Assembly: GCA_937899895.1 (NCBI GenBank) | Contig: CALBQR010000005.1 | Location: forward strand, 1 to 47,168 | DNA: 47,168 nt | Direction: 5' to 3' | DNA from: an uncultured Alistipes sp. | GTDB taxonomy: Bacteria; Bacteroidota; Bacteroidia; Bacteroidales; Rikenellaceae | Shown here: positions 14,352-21,582 of the stretch, piece after piece | Layout of the letters: each line of letters begins with the position of its first letter | How positions within the stretch are numbered: the stretch's first letter is position 1 | Program-made: the position numbers and the translations under genes | The notes under the pieces: generated by a model | The model's input: only the letters and a program-made list of their open reading frames with translations | Database searches by the model: none | What the model was told of the DNA's origin: nothing

Positions 14352-15350
14352 TTAGGGTACTACGACGTTATTCAGAATATCGGTAATAATCTCCTCGGTG
14401 GTAATATTCTCGGCCTCAGCCTCATAGGTCAGACCGATACGGTGGCGCAACACATCGTGGCATACGGCGCGCACATCCTCCGGAATCACATATCCGCGAC
14501 GCTTGATGAAGGCGTAGCTGCGAGCGGCCTTTGCCAGCGAGATGCTCGCACGGGGCGAAGCTCCGTAGCTGATCATCGACTGCAAACGCTGCAAATTGTA
14601 CTCCTGCGGCTCGCGGGTTGCGAAGATGATGTCGATGATATACTTCTCGATCTTCTCGTCCATATAGACATCCTCGACCACCTTACGTGCCTTGACGATA
14701 TCTTCGGGCGTGATCACCTTCTTCGGTTCGGGCATACCCGCACCCGACAGATTCATACGCACGATATCGCGCTCCTCCTGCTTGTTGGGATACGAGATCT
14801 TCGCTTTAAGCATAAAACGATCGACCTGCGCCTCCGGCAGAGGATAGGTACCCTCCTGTTCCAGAGGGTTTTGCGTTGCCATAACGAGGAAGGGCTGCGG
14901 CAGAGCATAGGTCTCATCACCGATAGTTACCTGACGCTCCTGCATCGCTTCGAGCAGTGCCGACTGCACCTTTGCCGGCGAACGGTTGATCTCATCGGCC
15001 AGCACAAAGTTGGCGAAGATCGGACCGCGACGAACGGCGAAATCCTCGCTCTTCTGCGAATAGATCAGCGTACCGATCAAATCGGCAGGCAGCAGGTCGG
15101 GAGTGAACTGAATACGACTGAAACGCGCATCGACAGCCTTTGCCAGAGTAGTGATAGCCAACGTTTTAGCCAAACCGGGGACACCCTCCAACAAAATATG
15201 ACCATTCGACAGCAGACCGATCAACAGTGTGTCGATCAGATGTTTCTGGCCGACGATGACTTTGCTCATCTCGGCAGTCAGCGTATCGACAAAGACGCTC
15301 TCGCGCTCGATACGCTCGTTAAGTTCCTTGATGTTAATTACTTCGCTCAT
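14352..15350 (-). CDS. moxR: MoxR-type AAA+ ATPase
   Basis: 332 residues of the MoxR family of AAA+ ATPases, thought to act as chaperones inserting metal or assembling VWA-protein complexes. Walker A is EGVPGLAKT (about residues 55-63), Walker B LADEINRSP, sensor 1 MATQNPLEQEGTYPLPEAQV, arginine finger region VDRFMLK, and sensor 2 GASPRAS. The first gene of the Bat transcript, it has a near-consensus promoter at 15473-15502 on the minus strand and a 5' leader of about 115 nt. Confidence 0.95.
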   Translation of the reverse strand: MSEVINIKELNERIERESVFVDTLTAEMSKVIVGQKHLIDTLLIGLLSNGHILLEGVPGLAKTLAITTLAKAVDARFSRIQFTPDLLPADLIGTLIYSQKSEDFAVRRGPIFANFVLADEINRSPAKVQSALLEAMQERQVTIGDETYALPQPFLVMATQNPLEQEGTYPLPEAQVDRFMLKAKISYPNKQEERDIVRMNLSGAGMPEPKKVITPEDIVKARKVVEDVYMDEKIEKYIIDIIFATREPQEYNLQRLQSMISYGASPRASISLAKAARSYAFIKRRGYVIPEDVRAVCHDVLRHRIGLTYEAEAENITTEEIITDILNNVVVP

Positions 15351-15472
15351 AGGTTTTTATCTCAATTTTTATCGTTTTTTCGGTTACTTGTCGTGGTGCG
15401 CGCCGCCGCCTCAACATTGGCAGACCCTCCGCCACCTATAATAAGATAAACGCGCGCGACACAAAATTATTG

Positions 15473-15502
15473 CAAAGATAGTGAAATAAAATTGCGCGCC
15501 AA
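15473..15502 (-). promoter_or_regulatory. Promoter of the Bat operon
   Basis: On the minus strand: TTG (15500-15502), 19 nt, TATCTTTG (15473-15480). The start at about 15466 gives a leader of about 115 nt before moxR, which contains a GC-rich block (GGCGGCGGCGCGCACCACG). Nothing like a riboswitch was recognised in it. Confidence 0.75.
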
Positions 15503-15585
15503 TTCGAGAATCACGAATTTCGCATCAAACTTTTGCCCCAGACCAAAAAATCGGAATTCGGATCTTGAATTTTGCATCTCGCATC

Positions 15586-15617
15586 TTGAATTTTGAATTA
15601 TTTTATGCGTACCTTTG
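15586..15617 (+). promoter_or_regulatory. Promoter of the uvrD/pcrA gene
   Basis: TTG (15586-15588), 21 nt, TACCTTTG (15610-15617). Only 7 nt separate the -7 element from the ATG at 15625, so the message would be leaderless or nearly so. The unit ATCTTGAATTTTG is repeated at 15562 and 15583. Confidence 0.55.
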
Positions 15618-15624
15618 TGCTGTT

Positions 15625-18096
15625 ATGGAATCGAAGATACTCGAAGGACTCAATCCTGCGCAACGAGCTGCGGTTGTAAATTACACCTCGCCCTCACTAA
15701 TCATCGCAGGTGCCGGTTCAGGCAAAACCCGCGTGCTGACTTCACGCATCGCATATATGATCGAACAGGGTGTGGCTCCCCATTCGATCCTCGCCCTTAC
15801 ATTTACCAACAAAGCTGCCGCCGAGATGCGTGAGCGTATCGAGCAGATGGTCGAGGGGGGTAAGAGCCGCTATATCCGTATGGGCACGTTCCATTCGGTC
15901 TTTTCGCGTATCCTGCATACCGAAGCCGAGCGAATAGGTTTCCCGCAGACCTTCACGATCTACGAGCCGTCGGATTGCCGCAACCTTGTCAAGACGATCA
16001 TCAAAGAGTTGAATTTGAGCGACGAGCACTATAAACCACAACAGATCTGTTCGCGTATCTCGTTGGCAAAGAATAAGTTGATAACCCCTGCGGCCTATGC
16101 CGCCAACGCTGTTTTTGCTGCCGAGGATCGCCAGCGCAAACAGCCCGAATTCGCCCATATCTACGACCTCTATTGTCGCCGTTGCAAGCAGAACGGAGCG
16201 ATGGATTTCGACGATCTGTTGTTGCAGATCAACATTCTGTTTAAGGATTGTCCCGACGTTTTGGCTCGCTATCAGGCGCAGTTCAAATATATCCTTGTTG
16301 ATGAGTATCAGGACACTAACTATGCGCAGTATATAATCATTCGCCGTCTGGCGATGCACAACCCGAACGTCTGCGTTGTGGGCGACGATGCGCAGAGCAT
16401 CTACTCGTTCCGCGGTGCGAATGTCGAGAATATTCTCAATTTCAAGCGCGATTTCCCGATGGCGCAGATCTTTAAGTTGGAGCAGAACTATCGCTCGACG
16501 CAGACCATTGTCAATGCGGCCAACAGCGTGATTGCCCGCAACTCGAATCGCTTGGATAAGGAGTGTTTCTCGGCGGGCGAGGTGGGCAAACCGATCCGCG
16601 TTATCAAGTCATACACCGACCGCGAGGAGGCCGAATTGATGGCCGATGATCTGCGCCATACGGTGCTCGATGAGGGCGATGAGTGGAGCGAGGCGGCGGT
16701 GTTGTATCGCACCAATGCGCAGTCGCTTGTGGTCGAGGAGGCGATGCGTCGTCGCGGTATTCCCTACCGAATCTATAAGGGCAATTCGTTCTACGATCAT
16801 AAGGAGATTAAGGATCTTTTGGCATATATCCGTCTGGTTGTCAATCCGTTGGATGACGAAGCTTTCCGCCGCATTATCAACTATCCCGCGCGCGGTATCG
16901 GCGAGGCTACGGTGGCAAAGATTGCGGCGTTGGCCGCTTCGGAGGGCAAGAGTATGTGGGAGGCGGTCGATACGTTGCTCTCGCAGCCGGAGATCGATCC
17001 GGCCAATAAGACGATTGCCAAAAAGGTGGGCGATTTCGTACAGTTGATCCGCGAATTGTCGCTTGCACGCACGCAGTTGAGCCTTTACGAATTGGGTTTG
17101 GAGATTGCGACACGTTCGGGTATTATCGGCGTGTTCCGTATGTCGCCCTCGCCCGAATCGACCAGCGCGTTAGACAATATCGAGGAGCTGTTGAATACGA
17201 TGCAACTCTTTAAGGAGCAGCGCGATGCGCAGTTGCGCAATGGCGAACTTGCCGAGGACGAAGGCGAGGCGACGATCGACGAATGGTTGCAGAGCGTGAT
17301 GCTGCTGACCGATATGGACAAAGACGATCCCGATGATCGAAATAAGGTTACACTGATGACCGTTCATTCGGCCAAAGGTCTGGAATTCAAGTATGTATAT
17401 ATTGTAGGAATGGAAGACGACCTCTTCCCGTCGCAGCGTGCCATCGAGTCGCCTGCGGGCATCGAGGAGGAGCGACGATTGTTCTATGTGGCACTGACAC
17501 GCGCCAAGAAGAGTGCGGTGTTGTCCTTCTCCGAAACCCGTTTCAAATGGGGCTCGATGGAGTTCTGCCGTCCGAGCCGTTTCCTCGGTGAGATCGATCG
17601 CCGTTATCTCGATGTGGCCTTCGATTTGGAGGCCGATCGCAAGGCTGACCACAGCGACGAACTCCCTGCTATTGAGCAACTTCGCCGCCGTTTCGACTAT
17701 CGCTACCAGAATGGCCGACAACCTTCGGAGAGCAATCAGCGAACGTCGTTCGAGCGTCGTTCGGAGCGTGGCGAGCGAGGTGCGTATGGTAGTGAGCGCA
17801 GTTCGTTTGGCGGCGAGCAGCGACCCCGTGCCTCGATGGTGGCCGAGCCTGCACGTCCGAGCAATCTGCGCCGCATTTCGAGCGCGGGTGCAGTGGCGGG
17901 AGCTCCTTCGGGCGCAAGTGGCACGACAAATCTCTGCGCGGGAGTGCGTGTCGAGCACGCCAAATTTGGTACAGGCGTGGTGATTGGAGTCGAGCCTTCG
18001 ACTGCCGATTTGAAGGTTACGGTGCGTTTCGATGATCCGCAGATTGGGCGAAAGAGCCTGCTGGCAAAGTACGCAAAGTTAAGAGTATTAGAGTAA
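15625..18096 (+). CDS. UvrD/PcrA-type superfamily 1 DNA helicase
   Basis: 823 residues from the ATG at 15625, which places LNPAQRAAV at the usual distance from the N-terminus. All SF1A motifs are seen: Ia/Walker A AGAGSGKTR (about 28-36), II DEYQDTN (about 226-232), III GDDAQSIYSFRGA, IV QNYRST, V TVHSAKGLEFKYVYI, VI EERRLFYVALTRAK. The C-terminus has a disordered Ser/Arg/Gly-rich segment and then a Tudor-like fold (GVRVEHAKFGTGVVIGVEPS), which in PcrA contacts RNA polymerase. It unwinds DNA 3'-5' in nucleotide-excision and replication repair. An endonuclease III gene follows 27 nt downstream, so repair genes are co-transcribed. Confidence 0.95.
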   Translation: MESKILEGLNPAQRAAVVNYTSPSLIIAGAGSGKTRVLTSRIAYMIEQGVAPHSILALTFTNKAAAEMRERIEQMVEGGKSRYIRMGTFHSVFSRILHTEAERIGFPQTFTIYEPSDCRNLVKTIIKELNLSDEHYKPQQICSRISLAKNKLITPAAYAANAVFAAEDRQRKQPEFAHIYDLYCRRCKQNGAMDFDDLLLQINILFKDCPDVLARYQAQFKYILVDEYQDTNYAQYIIIRRLAMHNPNVCVVGDDAQSIYSFRGANVENILNFKRDFPMAQIFKLEQNYRSTQTIVNAANSVIARNSNRLDKECFSAGEVGKPIRVIKSYTDREEAELMADDLRHTVLDEGDEWSEAAVLYRTNAQSLVVEEAMRRRGIPYRIYKGNSFYDHKEIKDLLAYIRLVVNPLDDEAFRRIINYPARGIGEATVAKIAALAASEGKSMWEAVDTLLSQPEIDPANKTIAKKVGDFVQLIRELSLARTQLSLYELGLEIATRSGIIGVFRMSPSPESTSALDNIEELLNTMQLFKEQRDAQLRNGELAEDEGEATIDEWLQSVMLLTDMDKDDPDDRNKVTLMTVHSAKGLEFKYVYIVGMEDDLFPSQRAIESPAGIEEERRLFYVALTRAKKSAVLSFSETRFKWGSMEFCRPSRFLGEIDRRYLDVAFDLEADRKADHSDELPAIEQLRRRFDYRYQNGRQPSESNQRTSFERRSERGERGAYGSERSSFGGEQRPRASMVAEPARPSNLRRISSAGAVAGAPSGASGTTNLCAGVRVEHAKFGTGVVIGVEPSTADLKVTVRFDDPQIGRKSLLAKYAKLRVLE

Positions 18097-18123
18097 TAGC
18101 AACCTATAAACACCCCGACAACG

Positions 18124-18765
18124 ATGACCCTCAAAGAGCGATATGCAGGCGTTCTCGGCTGGTTTGCCGAGAATATGCCGGAGGTCGAAACCGAACTGCA
18201 CTACTCGAATCCCTACGAGTTGCTGGTGGCGGTGATTCTCTCGGCGCAATGTACCGACAAGCGTGTCAATCTGACTACGCCCGCGCTTTTTGAGCGTTTC
18301 CCGACCCCGCAGGCGATGGCCGAGGCGACGGCGGAAGAGATTTACACCTACATTCGCAGTATCTCGTACCCCAATAATAAGGCGAAAAATCTGGCGGCAA
18401 TGGCGCGAATGTTGGTCGGCGAATTTGGGGGCATAGTGCCCGACGACATCGACCAGCTGCAACGTCTGCCGGGCGTAGGTCGCAAGACTGCAAATGTCGT
18501 TGGAGCAGTCATTTACAACAAATTTGTGATGCCGGTCGATACCCACGTCTTTCGCGTTGCGGCGCGTATCGGTTTGAGTCGAAATGCCCGCACGCCGCTC
18601 CAAACCGAGCAGCAACTGACCGCCCACATCCCTGCCGAATTGCTGCCCAAAGCGCACCATTGGCTGATTCTTCACGGCCGTTATGTCTGCACGGCCCGCA
18701 AGCCCCGATGTGCGGAGTGCGGCCTGCGCAAATGGTGCCGTTCGGCCGACAAAGCAGCCGAATAA
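18124..18765 (+). CDS. nth: Endonuclease III
   Basis: 213-residue bifunctional DNA glycosylase/AP lyase that removes oxidised pyrimidines. The helix-hairpin-helix LPGVGRKTANVVG contains the catalytic Lys (about residue 121), and the catalytic Asp is in PVDTHVFRV (about 139). The [4Fe-4S] cluster ligands are complete at the C-terminus in the Cys-X6-Cys-X2-Cys-X5-Cys spacing (CTARKPRCAECGLRKWC). Length matches Escherichia coli Nth. It lies 27 nt after the helicase gene. A CGAAAC/GTTTCG hairpin at 18781-18798 may end the transcript. Confidence 0.96.
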   Translation: MTLKERYAGVLGWFAENMPEVETELHYSNPYELLVAVILSAQCTDKRVNLTTPALFERFPTPQAMAEATAEEIYTYIRSISYPNNKAKNLAAMARMLVGEFGGIVPDDIDQLQRLPGVGRKTANVVGAVIYNKFVMPVDTHVFRVAARIGLSRNARTPLQTEQQLTAHIPAELLPKAHHWLILHGRYVCTARKPRCAECGLRKWCRSADKAAE

Positions 18766-18801
18766 AGACCGAATAGAGGTCGAAACAGCCACGTTTCGGG
18801 G

Positions 18802-18839
18802 ATCAAAATTTGATTTTTACGCGAAAAGTTGTATATTTG
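18802..18839 (+). promoter_or_regulatory. Promoter of the S41 protease gene with palindrome
   Basis: TTG (18810-18812), 19 nt, TATATTTG (18832-18839). The -33 element lies inside the palindrome ATCAAA-A-TTTGAT (18802-18814), which could be an operator or chance. The leader to the ATG at 18900 is about 54 nt. Confidence 0.65.
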
Positions 18840-18899
18840 TAGATTGACAAGGTGGGCACCAACGCACGCCGAGTCGGAATTTGCGTAAAAATTTGAGCG

Positions 18900-20462
18900 A
18901 TGAGAAAACTCTTCAATTTCAATATCCGCCTTCTTGCAACGCTCTTCGCGGCAGTTGCAACGCTTGCCCTCGCCTCGTGCGACAAGAATCCCGTTCCGGA
19001 ACCCGACGATAAGGATCCCGAACATATTCAGGTCAATAAGTGGAGCTACCAAATTCTGTCGTATTACTACCTCTGGAACGATGAGGTTAAGCAGATCAAG
19101 CCCGACTATGACACTGATTATAAGTCGTTTCTGACTCAAACGCTCGGCCGCCTGACCACAAACACGCTCGATGGAAAGGTCTATGAAGGCTCGCGTTCGC
19201 TCTATTCTTATATCACTTCGGTTCCCGTTACGCGTACGCGCGCGAGCAGTTTCGAGTTCGAGCAGACCTATGGCTTCGCCTTCAAACCCTACGCTTTCAA
19301 TATCCAGACGCAGACGGGTTTAGTATTGCGATATTTCGCACGTATCCAATATGTTACACCCAATTCACCTGCCGCAAAAGCGGGTTTGAAACGTGGCGAT
19401 TGGATCGGCCAGATCGACGGCCAGCAGATCAAAGCGAACAATTTCAGCCTGATCAATAAGCTCCTGCCATACCACTCGACCTCGGTGAAGGTTTTGAAGT
19501 GTTCATTTACGGCCAACGCGACGGGCGATGGCGTGATCTTCAAGGAGGACGATGCGAGCAAGGCCGTAACGCTCACTCGCGCATCTGTCGAAGAGAACCC
19601 CATTCACACCTATAAAGTGCTGACTACCAACGCAGGAACGAAGGTGGGCTACCTTCTGCTCAACCAATTTAAGCGCGGCTATGACGAGTCGGACATCGAA
19701 AATTCAGATGAATATGAGGATCAGCTGCGCACCATTTTCCGCGAATTTAAGAGCGCAGGTATCGACGATCTTGTGGTCGATCTGCGCTATAATCCTGGCG
19801 GCTATGTGTCGATGTGTCAGCTACTTTCGAGTATGATCGCACCCAGCTCGAAGCTCGGAACAAAGTGGTTGGAGTGCCGCCCCAACGCCTCACGCAAATC
19901 GACGTGGTACAACCTGCTGACCGCCGCCGAGGTGTCCGATTGCAACCTCTCGCTCGATCGTCTGTATGTCATCGCAACGAGCAGTAGCGCATCGGCAAGC
20001 GAGTTGTTAATCAACAACTTACGCGCAATGAATATGGAGGTCGTGCATATCGGAACGCAGACCGAGGGCAAGATTGTCGGAATGGAGGTCATCGACCACC
20101 TGTTCAACAGCAACGATAAGGCCGAGTTTGGAGATTATCGCTACATAATTCACCCCGTAACCTTCCGTTCGTACGACGCCAAAGGCGAATCGAACTACGA
20201 GAACGGCTTGGTTCCCAACATCTTATACGATGAATATATGGATGAGCAGTCGTTGCGCTGGATCGAATGGGGCGAGTTGGGCGACAGCGCAGAGCCGATG
20301 TTGAAGATCGCACTCGACCGTATCGACGGCGTGGCTACAACGAGCGTCGCAGGGGTTGGTCGCCGCGTGGATGTGGGTGCGGTCGATTGCCGCAATCTGC
20401 TGCCACAGCGCGGTTTGCAAGGCTCGATAATCACTCATAACGACCTGAACTACAACGAATAA
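18900..20462 (+). CDS. S41 family peptidase, lipoprotein
   Basis: 520 residues with a lipobox (LALASC, Cys at about 27). The order is an N-terminal helical cap, a PDZ-like domain (RIQYVTPNSPAAKAGLKRGD then WIGQIDG), and a tail-specific protease core with DLVVDLRYNPGGYVSMCQLL and the Ser-containing SSSASASELLINNL. It is a periplasmic, membrane-anchored serine protease of the C-terminal processing type. Substrates are unknown; the Bacteroidota lipoprotein versions are often multi-copy. The last 30 residues (ILYDEYMDEQSLRWIEWGEL and after) form a regular C-terminal extension. It has its own promoter, and the NrnA gene follows 19 nt later. Confidence 0.9.
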   Translation: MRKLFNFNIRLLATLFAAVATLALASCDKNPVPEPDDKDPEHIQVNKWSYQILSYYYLWNDEVKQIKPDYDTDYKSFLTQTLGRLTTNTLDGKVYEGSRSLYSYITSVPVTRTRASSFEFEQTYGFAFKPYAFNIQTQTGLVLRYFARIQYVTPNSPAAKAGLKRGDWIGQIDGQQIKANNFSLINKLLPYHSTSVKVLKCSFTANATGDGVIFKEDDASKAVTLTRASVEENPIHTYKVLTTNAGTKVGYLLLNQFKRGYDESDIENSDEYEDQLRTIFREFKSAGIDDLVVDLRYNPGGYVSMCQLLSSMIAPSSKLGTKWLECRPNASRKSTWYNLLTAAEVSDCNLSLDRLYVIATSSSASASELLINNLRAMNMEVVHIGTQTEGKIVGMEVIDHLFNSNDKAEFGDYRYIIHPVTFRSYDAKGESNYENGLVPNILYDEYMDEQSLRWIEWGELGDSAEPMLKIALDRIDGVATTSVAGVGRRVDVGAVDCRNLLPQRGLQGSIITHNDLNYNE

Positions 20463-20481
20463 CAACGAAAACTAACCGATA

Positions 20482-21561
20482 ATGAGCAACATCACAAAAG
20501 AGGTTATCCTCTCGAACGAATCTCTCGAACGATTGAAATTGATGCTGGCACCAGCCGCACAACGAATCATAATTCTCTCGCACACCAACCCCGATGGCGA
20601 TGCCGTTGGCTCGTCGCTGGCGTGGTGCCGCGTGTTGGAGTCGCTGGGCCACAAAGTGATGTGTGTGGTCCCGAATCGCTACCCCTACTTCCTGAATTGG
20701 GTGCCGCGAATCGGCGAGATCAAAATTTTCAAGGAGAGTGCCGACGAGATCGTCGCCGCAGTCAAGGAGGCTGACCTGATCTTCTGCCTCGATTTCAACG
20801 TCCTCTCGCGCCTGGAAGCGTTGAGCGACGCGATCAACGAAAATAGCTCCGCCAAACGTATTTTGATCGACCATCACCTCTCACCTCCAAGTGGTTACGA
20901 TCTGATGTTATCACATCCCGAATCGAGTTCGACCTCGTATATCGTGGCGTTGATGATCGAGCGATTGTTCGGCTGGAAGGTCGTTACGCGCGAGATGGCC
21001 GAGGCGTTGTACGTGGGTATGATGACCGACACGGGCAACTTCTCGTTCTCGACACTCACGCCCGAACTATTCCGCACGGTGGCCAAGTTGCTCGAAACGG
21101 GAATCCATATTCCGACGCTCTACAACAACGTCTATAATGGCTATACCGAGGGTCGTGCACGCCTATTTGGCTACGTGATCGACAAGAAAATGGGCATCAT
21201 CCACAACGGCGAAGTGGCTTATATGTCGCTGAAAGAGAACGAGATGCGCCGTTACGGCTTCCAGCAGGGCGACAGCGAGGGCTTTGTCAATTACCCGCTG
21301 ACGGTCAAGAAGATGAAGATGTCGGCGATGTTCCTCGCTACGCGCAAATTCATCCGTGTTTCGTTGCGTTCGCGCGGTGCGGTCGATGTGAATATCTTTG
21401 CACGTCGCTACTTCGAGGGCGGCGGCCACGCCAACGCTGCGGGTGGCAAGTCGTTCCGCACGATGGAGGAGACGATCGAGCATTTCCGCGCGTCGGTCGA
21501 GGAGTATTTTGCCGAGATCGAGGGCACGAGTGGCACTGCGACCGAGGGCGAAACGAAGTAA
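20482..21561 (+). CDS. nrnA: DHH/DHHA1 phosphoesterase, NrnA-like
   Basis: 359 residues. DHH motifs: I SHTNPDGDAVGS, II LDFN, III DHHLSPP (Asp at about 130), IV MMTDTGNFSFS. The DHHA1 C-terminal domain ends in the substrate-binding GGHANAAGG. This is the layout of NrnA, the manganese-dependent enzyme that degrades nanoRNAs and dephosphorylates pAp, a by-product of sulfur metabolism. Other DHH enzymes hydrolyse c-di-AMP, but those usually carry GAF/PAS and membrane parts, absent here. It is followed 21 nt later by polA. The short Thr/Glu tail is not conserved. Confidence 0.88.
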   Translation: MSNITKEVILSNESLERLKLMLAPAAQRIIILSHTNPDGDAVGSSLAWCRVLESLGHKVMCVVPNRYPYFLNWVPRIGEIKIFKESADEIVAAVKEADLIFCLDFNVLSRLEALSDAINENSSAKRILIDHHLSPPSGYDLMLSHPESSSTSYIVALMIERLFGWKVVTREMAEALYVGMMTDTGNFSFSTLTPELFRTVAKLLETGIHIPTLYNNVYNGYTEGRARLFGYVIDKKMGIIHNGEVAYMSLKENEMRRYGFQQGDSEGFVNYPLTVKKMKMSAMFLATRKFIRVSLRSRGAVDVNIFARRYFEGGGHANAAGGKSFRTMEETIEHFRASVEEYFAEIEGTSGTATEGETK

Positions 21562-21582
21562 AACAAAGCTACGACAATCGCT

